14,571 bases of DNA, taken from assembly GCA_947461915.1 (NCBI GenBank), contig CANHNG010000010.1, positions 1-14,571 of the forward strand. The letters run 5' to 3'. Below, piece after piece: positions 1 to 6,179 of this stretch. Made by a program: the position numbers and the translations under genes. The notes under the pieces were generated by a model that saw only the letters and a list, made by a program, of their open reading frames with translations, did not search any database and was not told the DNA's origin. The stretch comes from Flavobacteriaceae bacterium (lineage in GTDB: Bacteria; Bacteroidota; Bacteroidia; Flavobacteriales; Flavobacteriaceae). Position 1 is the stretch's first letter; each line of letters starts with the position of its first letter.

Positions 1-3
1 AAC

Positions 4-25
4 CAAGTCGATAACTTGTTTTTTT
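4..25 (+). terminator. weak candidate intrinsic terminator
   Basis: A perfect 5-bp stem (CAAGT at 4-8 pairing with ACTTG at 14-18, 5-nt loop) is followed at once by seven T residues (19-25). The shape is that of a short rho-independent terminator for a plus-strand gene ending just outside the window. The stem is short and AT-rich, so it could be chance. Confidence 0.25.
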
Positions 26-55
26 ATCGCTAATATTTATTTTGTAAGAATTTTG

Positions 56-82
56 AACCCAACTTGGGTTCACCTTGGGTTT
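56..82 (+). repeat. 27-bp direct repeat, copy 1 (three TTGGGTT half-sites)
   Basis: This 27-bp stretch is identical to 213-239. It contains AACCCAA (56-62) and TTGGGTT (64-70), a perfect 7-bp inverted repeat around one base. A second TTGGGTT (75-81) lies 11 bp further on in direct orientation, about one helical turn away. Such spacing suits cooperative binding by a small HTH protein, for which the gene at 294 is the obvious candidate. Function as an operator, excisionase site or replication iteron is inferred. Confidence 0.8.
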
Positions 83-93
83 CCTTTGTCAAG

Positions 94-142
94 CCCATAT
101 TTTCCGTTGAGACAACTAAAAATATAAAAACGGAGAAATGGG
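94..142. repeat. imperfect inverted repeat between the 27-bp repeats
   Basis: The left arm at 94-108 (CCCAT...CCGTT) pairs with the right arm at 129-142 (AACGG...ATGGG), with a few internal mismatches and a 20-nt A-rich loop. Five base pairs match perfectly at each end of the arms. It is centred between the two 27-bp repeats and could form a cruciform or RNA hairpin, or be a binding site for a dimeric protein. No long U-tract follows, so it is not a standard terminator. Confidence 0.5.
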
Positions 143-212
143 TCATTTATGTTAAAGTTTGAAAAATAAACCCCGTAAATAAAGGGATACTAAACTTTTT
201 TTAGCGAAAAAC

Positions 213-239
213 AACCCAACTTGGGTTCACCTTGGGTTT
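213..239 (+). repeat. 27-bp direct repeat, copy 2
   Basis: Identical to 56-82, with a start-to-start distance of 157 bp. Its half-sites are AACCCAA (213-219), TTGGGTT (221-227) and TTGGGTT (232-238). It ends 54 bp before the ATG at 294. The last half-site lies roughly where a -33 element would sit for a weak TAnnTTTG-like box ending at TTTG 263-266, so binding here could control the downstream operon. That promoter reading is tentative, because the -7 box matches poorly and the spacing is slightly long. Confidence 0.8.
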
Positions 240-293
240 AAAAAACAATCAAATGAAAGTAATTTGTCTTATAACAAATCAAACACTTTCATT

Positions 294-596
294 ATGAACT
301 TACATCCCAAAAAACTCTTCCCAGAAATCGACAACTATGAGTTGTTAAACTACCAAGTAGTTACAAAAAGAGACTTGCTCAATTTTGGCAATGCACTGCT
401 CCACGAAATCCAATCCGGTAAACCAGAAGCAGATCAACCTACTCAATGGCTCAAATCTTCCGAAGTTAGAAAACTTCTGAAAATTTCTCCAGGAACATTG
501 CAGAACCTTCGCATCAACGGAACGCTAAACTACAACCGGATTGGTGGCATCCTCTACTACAAATACGAAGACTTGAAAAAATTAATGGAAAAATAA
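294..596 (+). CDS. excisionase/MerR-type helix-turn-helix DNA-binding protein
   Basis: A 100-residue cytoplasmic protein. Residues 52-98 form a MerR/excisionase-type HTH (HTH_17 style): WLKSSEVRKLLKIS, then the turn SPGTLQNLR, then the wing around NRIGGILYYKYEDLKKLM. This is the form of the small HTH proteins of Bacteroidota conjugative transposons and prophages, which act as recombination directionality factors or regulators. The first ~40 residues are a variable helical part. I chose ATG 294; an in-frame TTG at 264 would add ten residues but is a less likely start in this group. The 27-bp repeats just upstream are its probable binding sites. It heads a three-gene operon, 33 bp ahead of the next gene. 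The HTH fold is clear; whether it is an excisionase or a repressor is not. Confidence 0.8.
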   Translation: MNLHPKKLFPEIDNYELLNYQVVTKRDLLNFGNALLHEIQSGKPEADQPTQWLKSSEVRKLLKISPGTLQNLRINGTLNYNRIGGILYYKYEDLKKLMEK

Positions 597-629
597 CCAA
601 AACCCAGAAACTAAAACCCAACACCCAAA

Positions 630-1466
630 ATGAATTACATCAAACACCTCACCGGCTTTTTCGAAAAGGTATCCACCGACTTCGACTTAAATCCCACCCA
701 CATAAGTCTTTACATGGCTGTATTCCAATTATGGAATCAAAATCGTTTTCAAAACCCAATTTGTATTTCCAGAGACGAATTAATGCGTATCAGCAAAATT
801 GCATCCTATGCAACCTACCACAAGTGCATCAGGGAATTAGACGAAAGGGATTTTGTGAAATACATGCCTTCCTACAATCCGTTCAAAGGATCTACACTTG
901 AAGTTGTCAATCTTGATTTCTTCACCAAACCAATTCAGAAAAAGGAAATTAAAAAACTAAAAACCCAACAAAAAATCAAACAAGTCAATGAACAGGCTGT
1001 TGAACAAGTTGCTGAACTGGGTATTGTACAAGTACTGAACAAGCACTGTACAAGCGCTGAACTTCTACCTTATATAAACAATACAAACATTATAAACAGG
1101 GTAAACGGGCGAGCTCAAAAAAAACCAGATATAAATTGCGATTTTTTACTAGAAAATGAACCGCAATCCAAAAAAAAGTTGCGCGAAAAAAAAGGTATGG
1201 AACCCGTTGAAAAAATCCCTCCCGTCTGGGAAGATATACTCCCTTTTTTCAAGGAGAAAAATAATTCCGAAATCGAAGCCCAAAAATTTTACAACCATTT
1301 CCAAAGTAACGGTTGGCTCGTGGGAGGAAAATCCAAAATGAAAGACTGGAGAGCTGCTGCTCGAAATTGGATGCTCAACGCAAACAAATTCCAGCCAAAA
1401 TCAAATGTACCTCAACCCAATCATCTCCACACACCAAATTCAAAAAACTATGCCGAACCATTGTAA
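630..1466 (+). CDS. winged-helix replication-initiation-like protein with DnaD-like C-terminus
   Basis: A 278-residue protein without signal or membrane segments. Residues 15-97 look like a winged helix (LNPTHISLYMAVFQLW, then ISRDELMRISKIASYATYHKCIREL, then a beta wing ending VVNLDFF), as in phage and plasmid replication initiators. Residues 100-195 are a K/Q/N-rich linker. Residues 198-252 (PVWEDILPFF...FYNHFQSNGWLVGG...MKDWRAAARNWM) resemble the C-terminal motif of DnaD/DnaT-type primosome proteins, which binds ssDNA or the helicase. The next gene is a DnaC-like ATPase and overlaps its end, so a role in bringing the host helicase to an element origin is likely. Two A8 tracts lie in the linker. 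The domain calls are by eye; the exact family is not certain. Confidence 0.7.
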   Translation: MNYIKHLTGFFEKVSTDFDLNPTHISLYMAVFQLWNQNRFQNPICISRDELMRISKIASYATYHKCIRELDERDFVKYMPSYNPFKGSTLEVVNLDFFTKPIQKKEIKKLKTQQKIKQVNEQAVEQVAELGIVQVLNKHCTSAELLPYINNTNIINRVNGRAQKKPDINCDFLLENEPQSKKKLREKKGMEPVEKIPPVWEDILPFFKEKNNSEIEAQKFYNHFQSNGWLVGGKSKMKDWRAAARNWMLNANKFQPKSNVPQPNHLHTPNSKNYAEPL

Positions 1467-2109
1467 ATTAATTACCGATACTTTCGAAATTCAAAACGAA
1501 CACAAAGTCTATGATTTCAACAAATGCTTGAAATTTATTGATTACCACGGGAAGCAACATTACGGACAATCTTTCAAAATAAACATCATAGACATCCCAA
1601 CTATTTACAAACTGATTATTTATATGATCAAAGATCAGAACATGGCCTTAAAAGAACGAATCGACCTCTCAAAAGGTATTTTGCTGTCTGGTCCAATTGG
1701 ATGCGGAAAAACCTCTATAATGCACCTCATTAGACCTTTTGCAAGCCCATTGTCCGATTATAAAATCAAAACCTGTCGGGAACTATCCTTCGAATTTGCC
1801 AAAAATGGATTTGATGCCATCAACAAATACACCCTAAAACAAAACTGCCAATCAAGGCTTCCGGGCTACTGCTTTGACGATTTGGGTGCCGAACAACAAA
1901 TAAAGCATTTCGGTAACGATTGCAACGTAATGGCTGAGGTATTGATCAGCCGTTATGAGCAGTTTGTAGAAAATAATTCTATTACACACCTCACTTCTAA
2001 CTTATCCGCCTCCGAAATCGAAATGCTTTACGGCAACCGGCTTCGTTCCAGAATGCGGAATATGTTCAACGGCATCAGTTTTAATATTAATTCAAATGAC
2101 AAACGTTAA
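1450..2109 (+). CDS. DnaC/IstB-like AAA+ ATPase (putative helicase loader)
   Basis: A 219-residue P-loop ATPase. Walker A is GPIGCGKT (residues 81-88, K87). Walker B is YCFDDLGAE with acidic residues D143/D144. A sensor-1-like LTSNLS follows at 181-186, then YGNRLRSRMRN (194-204), which carries the arginine-finger and sensor region seen in DnaC/IstB proteins. The family loads replicative helicase or helps transposases. Here the partner is probably the winged-helix/DnaD-like protein upstream. I chose ATG 1450, which overlaps that gene by 17 bp and suggests translational coupling; the alternative ATG 1405 would overlap by 62 bp and adds an unconvincing leader. It is the last plus-strand gene and faces the PUL tail to tail. 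The ATPase class is clear; the substrate is inferred. Confidence 0.8.
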   Translation: MPNHCKLITDTFEIQNEHKVYDFNKCLKFIDYHGKQHYGQSFKINIIDIPTIYKLIIYMIKDQNMALKERIDLSKGILLSGPIGCGKTSIMHLIRPFASPLSDYKIKTCRELSFEFAKNGFDAINKYTLKQNCQSRLPGYCFDDLGAEQQIKHFGNDCNVMAEVLISRYEQFVENNSITHLTSNLSASEIEMLYGNRLRSRMRNMFNGISFNINSNDKR

Positions 2110-2125
2110 TTAAAGAACTCTAGTT

Positions 2126-2302
2126 TTACAAAGAGTGGCGAATAATCAAGGTGCTTTTATTTTCTATTAGTTCCTTATTTTCCTTTCAAAATTATTTGGG
2201 CTAGAATTTTTCCCATCGCAACAAAATCAGTAGATATGGTTGTGATACCGTTTTCTATGACTTTTTTATAGGGGTTTCGTTATAAGATATGATTCCGTTA
2301 AT
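2126..2302 (-). pseudogene. relic C-terminus of a GntR/LacI-type transcriptional regulator
   Basis: No intact ORF exists here, but the minus strand encodes a recognisable regulator tail split over two frames. From 2302 it reads INGIISYNETPIKK. In a shifted frame it continues VIENGITTISTDFVAMG and KILAQIILK. Back in the first frame it reads ENKELIENKSTLIIRHSL, ending at a TAA (2128-2126). The TTIS...MG...A..IL pattern and the LI.RxSL ending are those of the periplasmic-binding-protein-like effector domain at the C-terminus of Bacteroidota GntR/LacI-type regulators. One base is missing in the A-tract at 2262-2267 (six A instead of seven), and one is extra near 2178-2186. About 280 upstream codons are absent, and a stop precedes the fragment at 2305-2303. 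It lies in the PUL orientation just after the GH29 stop. The family match is by pattern recognition only. Confidence 0.65.
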
Positions 2303-2307
2303 TTATT

Positions 2308-3684
2308 CTATAATTTCAATTTAATAACAGTCAAGGGATTTTCTGTATTGATTTTATCACAACTCAATAGTACCTTTCCATCTTTTACAGAAACCGAAAC
2401 GTTGTCAGCCGTTAATGCTTTGCCCGATTTAATTCCTTTTAAACCTTCAATAGTAATTTTTCCATCTGCAGGCCATTCCCATACGTGAATATAAACTGCT
2501 TTTGGGGTGGAAGTTGCACCATAATTTGCAGTAGGCAATATCGGTCCACCATGAGTTCCATAAATACATTCGCCATATAGTTTTAACCACTGACCAACTT
2601 CTTTCAAACGCGCCACTTGCGATGGTTCTATTTGACCGTCAGGTCGTGGACCAACATTCAGTAAATAATTACCATCACGACAAACTATATTAGACAGATT
2701 TTCTATAATTTTTTTTAAAGAAAGTGGTTCCGTACGTGATGATGTATAACCCCAGCCAGCGGATATTGTACCACATTTTTCCCACGGCTTTATATTATCA
2801 AAATTACCTATTGACTGTTCGCGAGAAGAAAAATCTCCAACATAGCCTGATCGATTATTCATTATAACTTTGGGTTGGTATTGACGTACCATCGTATTTA
2901 GTTTTAAAGGTTCAAAAAGAGGTTTTCCTTTGTATTTTTCATTTTTAGGACGGCGACCCCATGCTTCTTTGCCTTTCCATTCCAGTCCGCCCAAACCTAA
3001 CCAATCATCGCCACCGCCATCATACCACAAAACATCAATTTTTCCATAATTTTTCATCAATTCTTCCACTTGTGAATAGGTTTGAGCTTTGAGTTGTTCT
3101 GCATTTTCGCGATACATATCTGGAAAAAAATATCCTGGAAAACGCCAATCAAGTGGCGAATAATAAAGTCCTACTTTCAAGCCAGCTTCGCGACATGCTG
3201 TTGTGTACTCTGCTACAAAATCTTTCTTCGCGGCACTATTCATACTCGTAAAATTGTCATAACTACTCGGACTATCCCATAACGAAAAACCATCGTGATG
3301 ACGTGATGTTAATACCATATATTTCATTCCGGCATCTTTTGCACATTGCGCCCAGTCTTTGGCATTGAATTTTTCGGCAGTAAATTGATCCTTCAATTTT
3401 CTATATTCTCTAACATCTATATTTTTATTGAACATATACCATTCTCCTTTACCAATAATGGAATACAATCCCCAATGGATAAACATACCAAATTTTGCAT
3501 CTCTCCACCATTGCATATCATTGGCAGAAAGTTCCAGTTCTTTTGAGGTTTCTCCTTTAGGAGCTTCAAGTACAACTGCAGTTTGCAAGTCTCCATTTGT
3601 TTTTGTATTCTCTTCAGGTTTGATTTGAGCAGAAAGATTAAGTGCCAGAGCCAACAGGGTGATTAAAATTGAATTTGTTTTCAT
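2308..3684 (-). CDS. GH29 alpha-L-fucosidase / alpha-L-galactosidase
   Basis: A 458-residue secreted exo-glycosidase with a Sec signal at residues 1-20 (cleavage near LSAQ). The GH29 barrel is plain: WWRDAKFGMFIHWGLYS (59-75), the substrate-binding TSRHHDGFSLWDS (126-138), GLKVGLYYSPLDW (168-180), and the nucleophile segment KIDVLWYDGG with D222. E302 in the WEKCGT segment is a possible acid/base, but this position varies in the family. A short beta-sandwich (~385-458) closes the protein. GH29 enzymes remove terminal alpha-L-fucose, and some from agar/porphyran PULs remove the stereochemically similar alpha-L-galactose, which would suit this sulfatase- and galactosidase-rich setting. It is the last gene of the operon, 28 bp after the sulfatase. 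The family is certain; the sugar specificity is not. Confidence 0.93.
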   Translation of the reverse strand: MKTNSILITLLALALNLSAQIKPEENTKTNGDLQTAVVLEAPKGETSKELELSANDMQWWRDAKFGMFIHWGLYSIIGKGEWYMFNKNIDVREYRKLKDQFTAEKFNAKDWAQCAKDAGMKYMVLTSRHHDGFSLWDSPSSYDNFTSMNSAAKKDFVAEYTTACREAGLKVGLYYSPLDWRFPGYFFPDMYRENAEQLKAQTYSQVEELMKNYGKIDVLWYDGGGDDWLGLGGLEWKGKEAWGRRPKNEKYKGKPLFEPLKLNTMVRQYQPKVIMNNRSGYVGDFSSREQSIGNFDNIKPWEKCGTISAGWGYTSSRTEPLSLKKIIENLSNIVCRDGNYLLNVGPRPDGQIEPSQVARLKEVGQWLKLYGECIYGTHGGPILPTANYGATSTPKAVYIHVWEWPADGKITIEGLKGIKSGKALTADNVSVSVKDGKVLLSCDKINTENPLTVIKLKL

Positions 3685-3712
3685 AGTATTTTAGGTTTAT
3701 AATCTAAATGGT

Positions 3713-5224
3713 TTACTTCAAATCGTTCCCATTCCATTTTGGATTAGGTTCTAAAGATTTGTTGTAATTTTTACCAATCCAATTGTTCAACATTTCTTTT
3801 AATTCCGCAGTTTTTTCCGGCAAAATGGTATCGAGGTTTTTAGTTTCACCTATATCTAATTTTAAATTGTATAATTCATAAGTGTCTAATTCTAGATCAT
3901 GAATTAATTTGAAATCGCCCAAACGGATGGCACTAGAAGGGTTCCCTCCTTGATTTGAATAGTGTGGATAATGCCAGAATAGTGGACGCTCTCTTGCCTC
4001 TTTTGCTCCTTCTAGGATAGGTCTTAAATTCATTCCGTCAATGGCTGAACTATTTTCTATATTATTTGTATAAGCCATAATAGTTGGAAAAATATCAATA
4101 CCAGAAACAGGGGTATTAATAATAGTCGCTTTTTTGAATTTTGGTGGTTTTATGACAAAAGGCACTCTAATCCCTCCTTCATACATCCATCCTTTGCCTT
4201 TTGCCAACGGTAGGTTCGATGTTGAAGAACCTTCAGCTGTGGATAAGCCTCCATTGTCAGAAACAAAAACGATAAGGGTATTGTCATAAGTACCGGTTTG
4301 TTTTAGATAACTTATTATTCTTCCAACATTATCATCTAATGCTTTTACCATCGCTGCATATGTAGGGTTTCCTTGTTTTATGCGTTCTTTGTAATTTTTT
4401 GAATTCCCTGAAGCGGTTTCCATCCAAGGTTTAGATGCTGAAAACTCTTGGTCTTCTGTAATTTTTAATTTTTCTCTTTTTTGTTTAAAAATGGCAATGT
4501 CATCTTCTTTTGCTTGAAGTTTAGCATGTACTAAATAATAGGACAAACACATAAAAAGAGGTTTTTTAGTATTTGCTTTTAAAATAGTAAGTGCCTCATT
4601 AGTCAATCGTTCTGGTAAATACTCACCCTTAATACCATCTTTTAGTCTTGGATTTCCATAAGGTGAAAAGTAACCATTATTTCCATTTGAATGTTGAGGA
4701 CCTCCTGCACTATATCCTCCAATATTAAAGTCATAACCTTGGTTTTCTGGCCAAAATTCTGATGTTTCTCCAAGATGCCATTTCCCTATGAATGCTGTAG
4801 TATACCCTTTCCCTTTTAAAGCCTCGGCAATGGTAGTTTCACTTAATTTCATATCATACTCGGTGTCTGGAACAATCCATCGATCATTGGGGGTTGTGCC
4901 AACATCTACTTTTCGCCCTTTTATCCAATCGGTAATTCCAGTATTTACCGGATATTTACCGGTTTGAAAACTGGCTCGTGAGGGAGAACAAACTGGACAG
5001 TTGGCATATCCATTTGTAAAACGAGTGGCGTTACTAGCCAGTTTGTCAATATTTGGCGTTTCGTAAAAACTACTGCCGTAAGCTGCAATATCTGAATACC
5101 CTAAATCGTCAGCAATTATAAAAATCACATTAGGTTGTGGTTTTTTGATTGCTTTTTTTTGAGCATTCACATTCACTGTCAAGACTAAAAGTAATGTACA
5201 AAAGAGTTGGTATATTATTTTCAT
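3713..5224 (-). CDS. S1-family sulfatase (formylglycine-dependent), first type
   Basis: A 503-residue secreted sulfatase counted from ATG 5224. An in-frame TTG at 5251, directly against the GH16 stop, would add nine residues ahead of the signal peptide and is unlikely. The signal covers residues 1-21. Metal-binding D39/D40 lie in IIADDLGYSD. The sulfatase signature is CSPSR, with C79 as the residue converted to formylglycine. K148 and H150 sit in GKWHLG, H233 in LVHAKLQ, and D323/N324 in VSDNGG; all are expected active-site positions. The C-terminal subdomain runs from ~380 to 503. It removes sulfate esters from sugars, probably in the periplasm, and needs a formylglycine-generating enzyme encoded elsewhere. 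The S1 subfamily and the sulfate position cannot be told by eye. It lies between GH16 (27 bp) and GH29 (28 bp). Confidence 0.93.
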   Translation of the reverse strand: MKIIYQLFCTLLLVLTVNVNAQKKAIKKPQPNVIFIIADDLGYSDIAAYGSSFYETPNIDKLASNATRFTNGYANCPVCSPSRASFQTGKYPVNTGITDWIKGRKVDVGTTPNDRWIVPDTEYDMKLSETTIAEALKGKGYTTAFIGKWHLGETSEFWPENQGYDFNIGGYSAGGPQHSNGNNGYFSPYGNPRLKDGIKGEYLPERLTNEALTILKANTKKPLFMCLSYYLVHAKLQAKEDDIAIFKQKREKLKITEDQEFSASKPWMETASGNSKNYKERIKQGNPTYAAMVKALDDNVGRIISYLKQTGTYDNTLIVFVSDNGGLSTAEGSSTSNLPLAKGKGWMYEGGIRVPFVIKPPKFKKATIINTPVSGIDIFPTIMAYTNNIENSSAIDGMNLRPILEGAKEARERPLFWHYPHYSNQGGNPSSAIRLGDFKLIHDLELDTYELYNLKLDIGETKNLDTILPEKTAELKEMLNNWIGKNYNKSLEPNPKWNGNDLK

Positions 5225-5251
5225 TTCTGGTTTGATTTTCAATAATAACAA

Positions 5252-6157
5252 TTAATTTTTGGTTTGGAACACCCTCACATAATCAATGTATGCTTCTGCC
5301 ACTCCTCCTTTTTGGATAAATTCATTCATTCTTACATCCCCATGAACCCAATCACTTTTACCAAAACAACTACCAGAAAAATAAAGATAATGTGCCACTT
5401 TAGGAATAAACTTGGGATCTGTCATTGTTCGGATTAATTTTCCGTCGTAATAGAATTTCAAATAAGTTGGTGTCCATTCAAAACCAAAAATATGATATTC
5501 GGTTTCATAAAGATCAGGCTTTTTATTTAATGAGCCATTTGCTTTATGGGCTGGTTTTGCGTACCCGTCCCAGTGAAGTCCACTTGAAAAAGCATTTAAT
5601 TTGTTGCCTTCAACAATGTCTATTTCGGCACCATCGTTGGCTGTACCATCTGGAGTAGTTGTTGAAGCCATCCCCTTGCCTTCTGGCATCATCCAAAAAG
5701 CCATTTGATAGCCATTTGGTTTTACTAAATGTATTTGAGATTCCATAAAACCATAAGTTGGGGCATATTTTTTATGAGAATTAAAACGCCCTGCCATATA
5801 GGTAGTATCGTTTAGATTGGATTTTCTATAATAAATATACACTTTTCCGTCTTTTTCCTCCACTTGATTATCGTCGGAATAAAGCATAATATCAACACGC
5901 TTTTTTGGAGCATTTTCAACGGTCCATTTTGTGGTATCTATTTTAGCATCATTAAACTCATCTGAAAATACTAATTTCCATTTACTTTTATTGTTTTGTA
6001 TAGAAGTAGAATCTGAAACTATAAAAGGCTTTGCTGTTATAGGCGTTTCTGAATCAACAAAAGATTTTTTATTTGCTAAATTGGCTTCTCTTTTTGCTTT
6101 GCAACTAGAGGCTACAAATACTGAAAAAACTATTATTATTGATATTATTTTTTTCAT
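5252..6157 (-). CDS. GH16 endo-beta-galactanase-type lipoprotein (agarase/porphyranase or beta-1,3-galactanase)
   Basis: A 301-residue lipoprotein. A hydrophobic leader ends in VASSC, with C19 the probable lipidated cysteine, followed by a K/N/S-rich tether to about residue 58. The GH16 jelly roll spans ~60-298: WKLVFSDEFN at the start, AGRFNSHKKYAPTYGFMES mid-domain, GYQMAFWMMPEG (149-160), and the catalytic motif EIDIVE with E178 nucleophile, D180 and E183 acid/base. IDYVRVFQ ends the fold. The family hydrolyses internal beta-1,3 or beta-1,4 links in galactans or glucans. The sulfatases and galactosidases around it favour a galactan. As the only clear lipoprotein here, it is the best candidate for the surface enzyme making the first cuts. 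It carries no extra binding module or type IX sorting domain. The subfamily is unresolved. Confidence 0.88.
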   Translation of the reverse strand: MKKIISIIIVFSVFVASSCKAKREANLANKKSFVDSETPITAKPFIVSDSTSIQNNKSKWKLVFSDEFNDAKIDTTKWTVENAPKKRVDIMLYSDDNQVEEKDGKVYIYYRKSNLNDTTYMAGRFNSHKKYAPTYGFMESQIHLVKPNGYQMAFWMMPEGKGMASTTTPDGTANDGAEIDIVEGNKLNAFSSGLHWDGYAKPAHKANGSLNKKPDLYETEYHIFGFEWTPTYLKFYYDGKLIRTMTDPKFIPKVAHYLYFSGSCFGKSDWVHGDVRMNEFIQKGGVAEAYIDYVRVFQTKN

Positions 6158-6179
6158 TACTTCAAAATTGGAGTTCGTA

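Larger units (their letters stand above)
1..2109 (+). mobile_element. partial integrative-element replication/excision module
   Basis: Three tightly packed plus-strand genes (excisionase-like HTH, winged-helix/DnaD-like protein, DnaC-like ATPase) follow a repeat-rich noncoding region. This combination is typical of phage-like or integrative elements in Bacteroidota, where the HTH protein controls excision or transcription and the other two load a host helicase. No integrase, relaxase, att site or terminal repeat is visible, so the element's left end lies outside the window and its right end is not defined. The module stops at 2109, about 16 bp before the relic of a host-type regulator. That it is mobile is inferred from gene content, not from visible ends. 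Confidence 0.45.

Noticed and set aside
1..110. C-terminal end of an upstream plus-strand gene such as an integrase
   Set aside because: All frames are too short at the window edge to recognise anything; one frame stops at 31-33 and another near 12-14. No identity can be supported.
56..239. CRISPR-like array
   Set aside because: There are only two repeat copies, the 130-bp interval is too long for a spacer, and no cas genes are nearby.
264..293. TTG 264 as start of the HTH gene
   Set aside because: ATG 294 is in the same frame and the conserved domain starts at residue 52 from there. TTG starts are uncommon in this group.
253..297. Short ORF from ATG 253 upstream of the HTH gene
   Set aside because: It is only about 14 codons in another frame and ends at the HTH gene's start. 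A leader peptide is possible but nothing supports it.
1156..1341. 61-codon ORF inside the winged-helix gene
   Set aside because: It is a shifted-frame shadow of a well supported gene, with lysine-rich low-complexity content from the A-tracts.
1405..1449. ATG 1405 as start of the ATPase gene
   Set aside because: It would overlap the previous gene by 62 bp and adds a leader that does not look like the family. ATG 1450 gives a 17-bp overlap.
2110..2307. Bidirectional terminator between the convergent gene blocks
   Set aside because: I found no GC-rich stem followed by a T-run; the stretch is explained better by the regulator relic.
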